From JAJDFU01 sp964641965 (lineage in GTDB: Bacteria; Bacteroidota; Bacteroidia; Chitinophagales; Saprospiraceae), in assembly GCA_964641965.1 (NCBI GenBank), contig CAZXLD010000007.1, forward strand, positions 1-64,000: a stretch of DNA of 64,000 nt, read 5' to 3'. The notes under the pieces were generated by a model. The model made no database searches. It was given only the letters and a program-made list of their open reading frames with translations, and was not told the DNA's origin. Below, in pieces: positions 7,806 to 16,599 of the stretch; positions within the stretch are counted from its first letter, which is position 1, and each line of letters begins with the position of its first letter. Both the position numbers and the translations under genes were made by a program.

Positions 7806-10364
7806 ATGTCCATTGCTCAACGCAAACTCTCTGCTGTACTCTTCGCCGACATTAAAGGCTTTACGGCTATTATGCAGGCCAATGAAGAAAAAGGACTTCA
7901 GTTTCTTAATCGATTCAAAAAGACTGTCGAGAGAGAGGTAGAAGCCTATGCGGGTAAGATCATCCAATTTTACGGAGATGGATGCCTGGCTACCTTCGAT
8001 AGTGTCTCCCAGGCTGTTTCCTGTGCAGAAAAACTACAACAAGCCTTTCAAAAATCTCCCGAAATTCCAGTCCGTATTGGTTTGCATTCAGGAGAAATAG
8101 TCTTACGAGAAGGCAATGTGTATGGCAATACCGTAAATATTGCTTCGCGCATTGAGTCCATGGGGACTCCAGGGGCCGTTTTGCTGTCAAGCAGTATCCA
8201 AAACCAAATCAAGCATAAAGAAGAATTCAAGCTCACATCATTGGGTGAGCATGCATTTAAAAATGTTTCCGGAAAAATGCAGGTGTTCGCACTTGCAAAT
8301 GAAGGCTTGGTAGTACCTAAAAAGCTTGGAAATCAAGCCTCCAACACGAATTCACCAACCGGATTTAAAAGCTCCTATGCCATTTGGGCGGCAGGCCTGC
8401 TCCTTTTAGCGATAGCTGGGTTTGCTTTTAGTCAATTTCGCCAATCGCCCAACACAGATACCGACCTTTATACCCGCTATCTGATTATGCCTTTTGAAGT
8501 TCAGGCCGGCACGGACTTGCAATACCTAGGTACGGGTATGGTGGACTTGCTAAGCGCCAATCTGGATGGGGTAGGCAGTATTCGAACTATTGATCCCAAC
8601 ATCGTACTTACTACCGTTGACGAGACCCAAGTGGATGTACGGAATCCGGCTTTAGCCAGCTCCACTTTTGCTAACCTCCAACCCAAAAGAGTAGTGCTCG
8701 GCTCCGTTGTGAAATTAGGATCGCAGTACCGGTTTAATGCTTCCCTATATGATGAAAATGCGGAGCTTATCACCAAAGCAGAAGCCTTGACCAATTCAGA
8801 GGAGGGATTGCCTACCGTGATAGACGAGCTCAGTCAGCAACTGATATCCAGAGAATTAAAATCCGAAGGGCTGGAACCGGAAAGTTTTGCCGCCCTTTCT
8901 ACCAGCAATACAAAGGCCCTGAAAAAATACCTGATAGGCGAACAATTTCGTAGAGAAAGCCGCTTCCGGGAGGCGGTGCAAGCCTTTGAAGAATCCGTTG
9001 AACTGGACTCTACTTTGGCCCTGGCTTGGTACCGATTGTATTCTTTAGACGGGTGGGGAGCACAGAGCAAGTTCTCGTTAAACCTAATCTTCCAGAAAAT
9101 TGATACCCTTAAAGAAAGGTTGCCCGAAAAATTCCAACTGCTTTTTGAAATGGCAACCGCCTTTTATTCCTGGGATTTCAATACTGTTGAGGATAAGTAT
9201 AAGAAGGGGGTTGCTCAATTTGGTGAAGACGTAGATCTGCTCATGCTTTATGGAGATTACTTATATCACACCAATTGCAAATTTCTAAAACCTCAATCAG
9301 AAGCCAGGCCTTATTTTGAAAAGGTAATCCGGTACCGGCCAAACGAAAAGGAGGCGGTCATTCACCTAATCAAGCTCGCTTACGAATCGGAAAACCAACA
9401 GATGGTCAATGAATTGCTCACCCGATTGGATCCTAAGTCATCCTTTTGGGTAGAATCAAAAATCATACAAGTTCTCGGGGATAAAGTGGCGTTTTCGGAC
9501 GCTGAATTAGACTCCATTTCCAATGCCTCAAACCTAAGATGGACTGCTCCGACTGAAATTCGAACTCCCTGGAATTCAGTCGAATTGAATTCATTGTTTC
9601 AAAGCATTCTGGATCGGAATCAAACCTGGACCGAATCAGATCAAGGGATCCTGGATTACATTTTATCCATGAACCGAGGCCAAGTCATAGAAAACCTACC
9701 GGTCCTACTCCAAAGACGTATTTTCTATAATTATACTCGATACATTGGCGATCCTGTTTTAACCCCTCAAAAGGATCACTTTCTACAGATTTATTCCAAT
9801 TTTCTGGAGCAGCCCGATATCAATCCGTATGCCCAGATCATGCGCAATGTGTACAACGCCATTTTAGGCAATGAAAAAGATTTTATTGAAACCAGGAAAT
9901 GGCTTACGGATCGCATTTCGGAGAATTCCCAAACCCTTCCCATCCGAATGGGTGTATTGTACAACGATGTAATATGGTATCGCAATACCGGGCAGCACGA
10001 CAAGGCCTTATTAACTATTGACACCCTGTTAGAAAGCAAGGTGCCACCTGATTTTTCAAACCTGTATGCTCAGGTATTTGGGATTATTCATGCGATCAAA
10101 GGGGAAATCCTTTTTGAGCAGGAGCAATACGAAGAAGCACTTGCCTGGTATACTTCAGTGGAGGATATGGTCGCTTATGCGGCCCTGGTTGGCCCAATAG
10201 CCTATCGCAAAGGCCTGTGTCTGGAAAGATTAGGCCAAAAGCAGGAAGCCCTTAGGCATTTGAATTATTTTCTGGAATTATTCAAAGATTGTGATCCCGT
10301 CTTTTATCCTATGTTGGAGGATGCCAAAGAGGCTCGACTCCGTTTGGTAGAGGCTATAGGATAA
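7806..10364 (+). CDS. Class III adenylate/guanylate cyclase with TPR sensor region
   Basis: A membrane-anchored nucleotide cyclase of about 852 residues. The N-terminal cytosolic class III domain (about residues 5-165) has both metal Asp residues, D15 in ADIKGF and D58 in YGDG, plus the catalytic Asn and Arg in NIASR (N111, R115), so it should be active in making cAMP or cGMP. One transmembrane helix follows (about 191-210). Next comes a YLIMPFEV segment with a TolB/FlgO-like alpha/beta region, then a long alpha-helical TPR part. This cyclase-TM-TPR layout is common in Bacteroidota and rhizobia. The start at 7806 is immediately before the domain (MSIAQRKLSAVLF). A Crp/Fnr regulator at 35.5 kb is the only cAMP-receptor-like protein in view. 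Confidence 0.88.
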   Translation: MSIAQRKLSAVLFADIKGFTAIMQANEEKGLQFLNRFKKTVEREVEAYAGKIIQFYGDGCLATFDSVSQAVSCAEKLQQAFQKSPEIPVRIGLHSGEIVLREGNVYGNTVNIASRIESMGTPGAVLLSSSIQNQIKHKEEFKLTSLGEHAFKNVSGKMQVFALANEGLVVPKKLGNQASNTNSPTGFKSSYAIWAAGLLLLAIAGFAFSQFRQSPNTDTDLYTRYLIMPFEVQAGTDLQYLGTGMVDLLSANLDGVGSIRTIDPNIVLTTVDETQVDVRNPALASSTFANLQPKRVVLGSVVKLGSQYRFNASLYDENAELITKAEALTNSEEGLPTVIDELSQQLISRELKSEGLEPESFAALSTSNTKALKKYLIGEQFRRESRFREAVQAFEESVELDSTLALAWYRLYSLDGWGAQSKFSLNLIFQKIDTLKERLPEKFQLLFEMATAFYSWDFNTVEDKYKKGVAQFGEDVDLLMLYGDYLYHTNCKFLKPQSEARPYFEKVIRYRPNEKEAVIHLIKLAYESENQQMVNELLTRLDPKSSFWVESKIIQVLGDKVAFSDAELDSISNASNLRWTAPTEIRTPWNSVELNSLFQSILDRNQTWTESDQGILDYILSMNRGQVIENLPVLLQRRIFYNYTRYIGDPVLTPQKDHFLQIYSNFLEQPDINPYAQIMRNVYNAILGNEKDFIETRKWLTDRISENSQTLPIRMGVLYNDVIWYRNTGQHDKALLTIDTLLESKVPPDFSNLYAQVFGIIHAIKGEILFEQEQYEEALAWYTSVEDMVAYAALVGPIAYRKGLCLERLGQKQEALRHLNYFLELFKDCDPVFYPMLEDAKEARLRLVEAIG

Positions 10365-10366
10365 TT

Positions 10367-10538
10367 GTATTGGCAAGCGAACTTCTGGTTGATCATTTCT
10401 TCTTTGTGTACTTGGCGTCTCCTTTGCGCACTTGGCGGTGAATATAGATCTTCACATATAAACCGCGAAGAACGCTACGAAGGCGCTAAAGGCGCAAAGA
10501 GTTTAGTGATAAATGACTTTTCCACAAGATGGATTGTC
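10367..10538 (+). repeat. Dispersed ~170-bp intergenic repeat, copy A
   Basis: Begins 2 bp after the cyclase stop codon and is nearly the reverse complement of 36178-36351. Shared runs include TTGATCATTTCTTCTTTG, ATATAAACCGCGAAGAA and TTTTCCACAAGATGGATT. Inside the element CTTTGCGC (10422-10429) is complementary to GCGCAAAG (10492-10499), so a transcript could fold. The small ORF through it is not considered a gene. Confidence 0.85.
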
Positions 10539-10655
10539 AATACAGGTAACCTCTAATGAGCGGAAACAATCATGCGGAGCATCTAAAATTCCAGGAGCGG
10601 TAGTTAATTATTCCCTTACAATCCTCTATCTTCTCCGGAAATCCAACCTACAAGT

Positions 10656-12551
10656 ATGAAAAAATTCACCCTCCTGTTAGGATTCTGCCTTTTTCTAGGC
10701 ACTTCCTTTGCCCAATCAGATGTACTCCAGCAACTTGAAGAGATCGCCATAATCGATCAACGTGTCATGATGCCCATGCGGGACGGTATCCGTTTGATGA
10801 CAGATATTTATCGGCCCAAAACTGATGAACCGGTCCCGGTCATTTTTTCCAGAACGCCTTACAACTTCAACCCCTGGGGAGATGGCGAGCGCCGAACCCG
10901 AACCGCTCAACGTGCCCTTCAAGCTGTGAAGCGAGGCTATGCCTATGTGGTCCAAAACGAACGCGGCCGCTACTTCTCCGAAGGCGAATGGGATATTCTG
11001 GGTGTTCCGCTTACGGACGGGTATGATGCCTTTTCCTGGATAAAAGACCAAACCTGGAGCAATGGGAAGATCGGAACCTTTGGCTGTTCTTCCACCGCCG
11101 AATGGCAAATGGCAGTCGCTGCGCTGGATCATCCATCCCATGCAGCCATGGTTCCTATGGGTTATGGGGCCGGCGTTGGGCGGGTCGGTAAATACTTCGA
11201 ACAAGGTAATTGGTATAGAGGCGGAGCGCAGCAAATGCTCTTCACAGCCTGGTTGTATGGCGTAGAGCATGACAAGTTTAAACCACGGATCCCGGAAGGA
11301 GCTACCCAGGAAGACCTGATTCGTATTTCTCGTTATTACGATCTCGCTCCTGAAAACCCACCCGTGGACATGTCAGAGGCTTTGAGTCATCTGCCGGTCA
11401 CCGATATCCTTAAAAATGTAAATGGAAAAACAGAGGTCTATGACAAAATGATCCTCCGCAAACCCAACGACCCTGACTGGTACAAAGGTGGACTTTACCA
11501 CGATGATATGGGGTTTGGAGTTCCCAGTTTCTGGTTTTGCTCTTGGTATGATGTATCCATTAGTCCAAATATTGCCCTCTTCAATCACGTACGCAACAAT
11601 ATTGACGACCCTGAGGTAGCCAACAACCAATATTTGGTAATTGCTCCCACCCTGCATTGTGCCTATTGGCGAGCAACCGAAAACACCATCGTAGGGGAAC
11701 GAAGCGTGGGCGATGCACGCTTGAATTACGACGAGCAGATCTACGACTTATGGTTTGATCATTGGCTCAAGGGAGAAGACACCGACTTTGAAAATAAAAT
11801 TCCGCGGGTACAGTATTACACCATGGGCTCCAATACCTGGCAAAGCGCAGAACAATTTCCACCAGCCGAAGCGGAAATGACCGCCTTCTACCTAAGTAGC
11901 GAGGGCAATGCCAATAGCCTCTATGGTGATGGCAAATTACAGCGCTCCCAACCCACTGGTGATAGTCCTACAGATGGATTTACTTATGACCCTATGAATC
12001 CGGTAACCTCTTATGGTGGAAATGTTTGTTGTACCGGAAATGCCGTAAAAGGAGGCTCTTTTGATCAACAGCATATGGAAACCCGTAATGATATTTTGGT
12101 ATATACATCTGAACCTCTGGAGGAAGGTGTCGAAGTGACAGGCTTTATCGAGAGTACGCTTTACGTTTCTTCAGATGCCAAAGACACCGACTTCACCATT
12201 AAATTGATCGATGTATACCCGGATGGGAGAGCTTATAACCTGGATGAAACCATCCAGCGAGCTCGTTATCGGGAAGGTTATGACAAAGAAGTTTTCATGG
12301 AGGACGGAGAAGTGTACAAACTGGAAATGACGCCAATGGCGACTAGTAATTACTTCGAAAAAGGGCATCGAATTCGCATCGAGATTGCCAGCAGCAATTT
12401 TCCCCGCTTTACCAGAAATTTGAATACCGGCGGCAATAATTTTGATGAGAAAGAAGGCGTAGTAGCACAGAATAAAATCCACCACAGTCCCGACCACCCC
12501 TCCCAGATCCGATTACCTATGATGAAGAAAGAGGCATCCGCTTCAAAGTAA
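10656..12551 (+). CDS. Secreted CocE/NonD-family X-Pro dipeptidyl-peptidase-like hydrolase
   Basis: A 631-residue exported serine hydrolase of the CocE / glutaryl-7-ACA acylase / X-Pro dipeptidyl-peptidase group. A Sec signal (LLLGFCLFLGTSFA, cleavage before Gln) leads to the alpha/beta-hydrolase domain starting at VMMPMRDGIRLMTDIYRP. The nucleophile elbow is GTFGCSSTAEWQ, with the second Ser the likely nucleophile; the oxyanion Tyr lies in RTPYN. The C-terminal third is the PepX_C jelly-roll with YVSSDAKDTDFTIKLIDVYPDG and HRIRIEIASSNFPRF. Members hydrolyse beta-lactam side chains, esters or proline-containing peptides; the substrate here is open. Length and domain order are complete. Confidence 0.9.
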   Translation: MKKFTLLLGFCLFLGTSFAQSDVLQQLEEIAIIDQRVMMPMRDGIRLMTDIYRPKTDEPVPVIFSRTPYNFNPWGDGERRTRTAQRALQAVKRGYAYVVQNERGRYFSEGEWDILGVPLTDGYDAFSWIKDQTWSNGKIGTFGCSSTAEWQMAVAALDHPSHAAMVPMGYGAGVGRVGKYFEQGNWYRGGAQQMLFTAWLYGVEHDKFKPRIPEGATQEDLIRISRYYDLAPENPPVDMSEALSHLPVTDILKNVNGKTEVYDKMILRKPNDPDWYKGGLYHDDMGFGVPSFWFCSWYDVSISPNIALFNHVRNNIDDPEVANNQYLVIAPTLHCAYWRATENTIVGERSVGDARLNYDEQIYDLWFDHWLKGEDTDFENKIPRVQYYTMGSNTWQSAEQFPPAEAEMTAFYLSSEGNANSLYGDGKLQRSQPTGDSPTDGFTYDPMNPVTSYGGNVCCTGNAVKGGSFDQQHMETRNDILVYTSEPLEEGVEVTGFIESTLYVSSDAKDTDFTIKLIDVYPDGRAYNLDETIQRARYREGYDKEVFMEDGEVYKLEMTPMATSNYFEKGHRIRIEIASSNFPRFTRNLNTGGNNFDEKEGVVAQNKIHHSPDHPSQIRLPMMKKEASASK

Positions 12552-12560
12552 AAGTAGGGG

Positions 12561-12623
12561 GCCACGGATTACATGGATTTAAACTGTTTAGAATCATCTG
12601 TGAAAATCTGTGCAATCCGTGGC
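12561..12623. repeat. Small palindromic MITE/REP-like element
   Basis: A 63-bp element with imperfect terminal inverted repeats: the left end CCACGGATTACATGGATTT and the right end, read in reverse complement, CCACGGATTGCACAGATTTT. It sits between the CocE-type hydrolase gene and the GNAT-nitrilase gene. Elements with the CACGGATT..ACGGATTT theme are dispersed in many bacterial genomes (family knowledge). A longer ORF passing through it from 12573 is not supported as coding. Confidence 0.65.
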
Positions 12624-12690
12624 TGCTTTTCCTTGAACAAGCTTTCGGTTTTCCGACTTTCAAATAGGGAGTATAATAGTCTTTCCAGAC

Positions 12691-12698
12691 TACCTTTG
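12691..12698 (+). promoter_or_regulatory. Putative -7 box for the GNAT-nitrilase gene
   Basis: TACCTTTG matches TAnnTTTG exactly and lies 25 bp before the ATG at 12723, giving a short leader. This supports the 12723 start over the ORF extension from 12573. Confidence 0.5.
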
Positions 12699-12722
12699 TA
12701 CCAGTATCAAATTCATTCCCTT

Positions 12723-14270
12723 ATGGCCGAACAACCGGAAATCATCAATCAGATTCAAAATATAGAGCTCACCTTTTTAGACCTTGAAGACTATCAGTCG
12801 CTCAAAGAGACGATGATCGAGTCTTATACCACTATGCCCAATGCCTATTGGAAAGAAAGTCACATTCGGTCTCTGATTCAGAAATTTCCAGAAGGTCAAG
12901 TGATTGTCAAGGTAAATGATGAAATAGCAGGATGTGCACTATCTATCATAGTGGATTTTCAAAAATTTGGTGAAGCCCATTCTTATAAAGAGATCACGGG
13001 TAACTACACGTTCAATACCCATATCGCTAAAGGGGATACCCTCTATGGCATCGACGTCTTCATTCGACCTGAATTTCGAGGCTTGCGCCTTGGTCGTAGG
13101 CTGTATGATTACCGGAAGAGCCTGGCTGAGAAACTGAATTTAAAAGGGATCGTATTTGGAGGACGTATTCCGAATTACCACAAACATGCCGAGGAGTTTT
13201 CTCCCAAAGATTATATTCGAAAGGTACGGGATAAGGAAATCCACGATCCGGTTCTGAACTTTCAACTATCTAATGATTTTCGACCTGTAAAAGTGCTGAA
13301 AGGCTACCTGGAGGGCGACCAGGCCTCCCAGGAATACGCAGTACTCATGCGGTGGGATAACATTTACTATGAAAAACCAACCCACCAGGCCAACACTATG
13401 AAAACGGTGGTGCGATTGGGGTTGGTACAATGGCAAATGCGTCCATACAAGGACCTGGACGATATGCTGCAACAGATCGAATACTTTGTGGATGCTGTCT
13501 CAGGGTATCGATGTGATTTCGCCTTGTTTCCCGAATTTTTTGATGCTCCCCTGATGGCCAAATACAACCATCTGGGCGAATCGGACGCAATCCGTGAACT
13601 GGCTAACTACACCAGTGAAATCGTCCATCGATTCTCAGAGCTCTCCATTTCCTACAATATCAACATTATCACGGGTAGCATGCCTGAAATAGTTGGAGAA
13701 CGCCTGTTTAATGTCGGGTATTTATGTCAACGCAACGGTACAATTGATCGGTTTGAAAAACTCCATGTTACACCCGACGAAGCAAAAGTATGGGGGCTTC
13801 AGGGGGGCTCCGAACTCAAAACCTTCGAAACAGACAGCGGAAGGATTGGTATTCTGATATGCTACGATGTCGAATTTCCGGAATTAGGGCGCTTACTCGC
13901 TGATGAGGGAATGGATATCCTTTTTGTTCCATTCCTGACCGATACCCAGAATGGATATTCTCGAGTACGAAATTGCGCCCAGGCTAGGGCCATTGAAAAT
14001 GAATGTTATGTGGCAATTGCCGGAAGTGTCGGAAATTTACCGAATGTGCATAATATGGATATCCAGTTTGCCCAATCTATGGTCTTTACCCCTTGCGATT
14101 TCGCGTTCCCCACCAATGGCATTAAGGCGGAGGCTACCCCCAATACGGAGATGATCCTGATTGCAGATGTAGACCTTGATCTGCTGCGCGAACTCAATCG
14201 TTTTGGGAGCGTACGCAACTTGCTAGACCGTCGGAAGGATGTGTTTGAATTGACCAGGACAAAGGGTTGA
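12723..14270 (+). CDS. Bifunctional GNAT acetyltransferase / nitrilase-family hydrolase
   Basis: A 515-residue fusion. The N-terminal GNAT domain (about residues 10-210) has the acetyl-CoA loop region RPEFRGLRLGRRLYDYR. The C-terminal carbon-nitrogen hydrolase domain (about residues 222-510) carries the nitrilase triad E271 (FPEFF), K346 (EKLHVTP) and C380 (LICYDVEFPE), so it should hydrolyse an amide. This two-domain architecture is a known annotated family (YhcX-like); its substrate is not established. The upstream extension in the ORF crosses a repeat and is discarded. It is separated from the next GNAT gene by 356 bp, so it probably forms its own unit. Confidence 0.88.
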   Translation: MAEQPEIINQIQNIELTFLDLEDYQSLKETMIESYTTMPNAYWKESHIRSLIQKFPEGQVIVKVNDEIAGCALSIIVDFQKFGEAHSYKEITGNYTFNTHIAKGDTLYGIDVFIRPEFRGLRLGRRLYDYRKSLAEKLNLKGIVFGGRIPNYHKHAEEFSPKDYIRKVRDKEIHDPVLNFQLSNDFRPVKVLKGYLEGDQASQEYAVLMRWDNIYYEKPTHQANTMKTVVRLGLVQWQMRPYKDLDDMLQQIEYFVDAVSGYRCDFALFPEFFDAPLMAKYNHLGESDAIRELANYTSEIVHRFSELSISYNINIITGSMPEIVGERLFNVGYLCQRNGTIDRFEKLHVTPDEAKVWGLQGGSELKTFETDSGRIGILICYDVEFPELGRLLADEGMDILFVPFLTDTQNGYSRVRNCAQARAIENECYVAIAGSVGNLPNVHNMDIQFAQSMVFTPCDFAFPTNGIKAEATPNTEMILIADVDLDLLRELNRFGSVRNLLDRRKDVFELTRTKG

Positions 14271-14626
14271 TCTATCCCTAAAGTGTCCTCTGAGGGGTAT
14301 CCAAACAATTTCTACCTTTGCCCGTGTTACATTTTTGTGATTGCTCAGGTAGGGGAAATGGCTAATGATTGCGACTTCTTTTTCGTAGGCTGCGTTCTTT
14401 TCCTCCAAATGCGCTTGACAGGGCAATCATTTTAGCAGCCAAAAACCGCTGCAGACATAATCGATCGGCAGAGAATCATTCTCGATAAAACTAGCAGCGG
14501 TCGAACAACAATACATAGTAGAACTGGCGTAGCTCTTTGGGTTTCTAAAACAAAAAGCATTACTGAGATTCGGTTAAAGGCATTTGGACAGTAATCCAAA
14601 GACAAAAGGACTTTAAAATTAGCACA
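14271..14626 (+). other. Intergenic region with a possible promoter box
   Basis: This 356-bp gap precedes the GNAT/symporter operon. A TACCTTTG at 14313-14320 fits TAnnTTTG but lies about 300 bp from the next ATG. A short palindrome GAGAATcATTCTC is at 14470-14482. I see no gene and no terminator-like hairpin. Confidence 0.35.
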
Positions 14627-15085
14627 ATGGAAAAGGCAACAGGCGTTGAACAGATATCCGTTTACGATCCGGGACAACCCCCTTCCGCTTCGGAGAAGGA
14701 TGCGATTATTGGTTTCTTATTTGAACATTTGGAACAATACGGAGATCCCAAAGCACACATTACCAAAGCGGTTGAGTTTGCCTTGAAGCAAATTGATTCT
14801 TTTGGCGGTCATGTTTTGGTTTTAAGAAAGAATAATCAAATTGGAGGATGTGTCGTGTTAAATAGGACCGGTATGGGAGGCTATATACCGGAAAACATTT
14901 TAGTATACATCGCCACGCATGGCGACTTCCGTGGACAAGGCTTTGGGAAAAAACTGATGACTAAGGCCCTACAAGTGGCAGAAGGAGATATTGCCTTACA
15001 TGTGGAGGCTAATAATCCAGCCAAATTCCTCTACGAGAAAATGGGATTTACCAATCCCTACCTGGAAATGAGACTTAAGCGATAG
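14627..15085 (+). CDS. GNAT-family N-acetyltransferase
   Basis: A 152-residue single-domain GNAT enzyme that would acetylate an amine with acetyl-CoA. The conserved core is strand 4 with ILVYIATHGDFRGQGFGKKL (the pyrophosphate-binding R/Q-x-x-G-x-G/A loop) and the C-terminal LHVEANNPAKFLYEKMGF segment. It begins an apparent operon: its stop lies 2 bp before the symporter ATG, followed by an M20 amidohydrolase and an ornithine/alanine-racemase-family enzyme. An amino-acid N-acetyltransferase paired with an amidohydrolase is plausible but inferred from context only. Confidence 0.82.
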   Translation: MEKATGVEQISVYDPGQPPSASEKDAIIGFLFEHLEQYGDPKAHITKAVEFALKQIDSFGGHVLVLRKNNQIGGCVVLNRTGMGGYIPENILVYIATHGDFRGQGFGKKLMTKALQVAEGDIALHVEANNPAKFLYEKMGFTNPYLEMRLKR

Positions 15086-15087
15086 GC

Positions 15088-16599
15088 ATGGAAATTCACT
15101 GGATTGACCTCACCATTTTTGTAGTCTATCTGGCAGCAATGATGGGGGTTGGGTTTTACTTTTTACGAAAAAATAAATCACAAGACGATTATTATGTGGG
15201 CGGTAGAAGCATGAGTGCTGGGCACATCGGCTTATCTGTGGTGGCGACCGATGTGGGTGGAGGTTTTTCCATTGGCTTGGGTGGATTGGGCTTTATTATG
15301 GGCCTGGCCGGAAGCTGGATGTTATTTACCGGACTAGTTGGTGCCTGGTTGAGTGCGATAATTCTCATACCCAGGATTTATCCATTAGCCCGAAAGTATA
15401 ACTTCCTCAGTTTTCCTGAGTCGCTCAACCATTTTTACAATGGGAGGGTAGCCTTCATTGCAGGTTTGATCTCTCTGATCGGCTATATCGGATTTACAAG
15501 CTCTCAGATTCTGGCCGGTGCCAAGCTGGCCTCCGCTACATTCCCTTCTTTATCCTTGCCTTATGCTATTCTGGCTATGGGCTTGATTGTGATCCTCTAC
15601 ACTTCTATTGGAGGCATTAAAGCGGTCATCTATACAGATACGGTTCAGTGGCTAATCTTGATGGGAGGCTTAATATTCATTGGGATTCCGATCGGGTATT
15701 TCAAGCTAGGAGGTTGGGAAGCAATTCAATCCGCTCTCCCCGATCGCTTTTTCGATCTAACTTTTATCCAGCCTGTCCAATTCTTTAATTGGTTGTTGAC
15801 TATCGTTCCAATCTGGTTTATCGGTATGACTTTGTACCAACGAATTTATGCTTGCCGAGATGAACAAACAGCCCGTCGTGCCTGGCTGGTTGCCGGTTTA
15901 TTCGAATGGCCGGTGATGGCATTTATGGGCGTAACACTGGGTGTATTTGCCCGGATAGCATTGAACCAAGGTATGCTAGCTGAAGTGGGCTATCCTGCAG
16001 GCTATGACATGGATGCAGAGCTGGGCCTTCCTGTATTTCTCAGGGAGATTCTTCCGGTCGGTTTGATGGGCTTGATGATGTCGGCCTATTTCTCTGCAAT
16101 AATGTCCACGGCTGATAGTTGCCTGATGGCAGCTTCCGGGAATTTAACTACAGATCTCATTGCCCCCTTTAACAAGAAGTTGACCTCCTCGATCTGGCTC
16201 ACCCAACTGGCTACACTGCTGCTTGGAAGCGGCGCTGTCTTTTTGGCATTAAATATGCAACAGGTATTGGAATTAATGCTTTACTCGTATGCTTTCATGG
16301 TTTCTGGGCTATTCGTTCCGGTGGTCATGATGCTATTCTTGAAAGCTCCTTCTCCCGCTGCTGCCCTGGCATCTATGGCTGGAGGAGGTATTACAACCTT
16401 AACTTTGATACTAACCGATTTAGAGTTGCCGTTGAAATTGGACCCGATTTTCTTTGGCATCTCGATATCATTGATTCTCTTTTTGCTTACGCAAGGAATT
16501 TCAAAAAATGGATTTCAATTTGCTAGTCGAACTCAGAAAACAATTGCATCGGCAACCCGAATTGAGCGGGAAAGAATTGAAGACCCAAGCCTTAATTAG
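15088..16599 (+). CDS. Sodium:solute symporter (SSS family)
   Basis: A 503-residue inner-membrane Na+-coupled symporter with about 13 hydrophobic helices. The N-terminal DDYYVGGRSMSAGHIGLSVV segment and GGGFSIGLGGLGF are SSS hallmarks, and SAIMSTADSCLMAASG in helix 8 contains the Ser/Thr pair that typically contributes to the sodium site. The substrate is not readable; the family carries amino acids, peptidoglycan-derived compounds, sugars and organic acids. Its last 30 codons overlap the M20 gene in another frame, an unusually long overlap. Position in the GNAT-symporter-amidohydrolase-racemase unit points to an amino-acid derivative. Confidence 0.9.
   Translation: MEIHWIDLTIFVVYLAAMMGVGFYFLRKNKSQDDYYVGGRSMSAGHIGLSVVATDVGGGFSIGLGGLGFIMGLAGSWMLFTGLVGAWLSAIILIPRIYPLARKYNFLSFPESLNHFYNGRVAFIAGLISLIGYIGFTSSQILAGAKLASATFPSLSLPYAILAMGLIVILYTSIGGIKAVIYTDTVQWLILMGGLIFIGIPIGYFKLGGWEAIQSALPDRFFDLTFIQPVQFFNWLLTIVPIWFIGMTLYQRIYACRDEQTARRAWLVAGLFEWPVMAFMGVTLGVFARIALNQGMLAEVGYPAGYDMDAELGLPVFLREILPVGLMGLMMSAYFSAIMSTADSCLMAASGNLTTDLIAPFNKKLTSSIWLTQLATLLLGSGAVFLALNMQQVLELMLYSYAFMVSGLFVPVVMMLFLKAPSPAAALASMAGGGITTLTLILTDLELPLKLDPIFFGISISLILFLLTQGISKNGFQFASRTQKTIASATRIERERIEDPSLN

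Noticed and set aside
10365..10556. 63-aa ORF after the cyclase gene
   Set aside because: It lies wholly inside dispersed repeat copy A, which also occurs inverted at 36 kb, and resembles no protein family.
12573..12722. N-terminal extension of the GNAT-nitrilase ORF
   Set aside because: It crosses the palindromic repeat and the TACCTTTG promoter box, so the 12723 start is better.
14470..14482. GAGAATcATTCTC palindrome as an operator
   Set aside because: Short palindromes of this length occur by chance and nothing places a regulator here.
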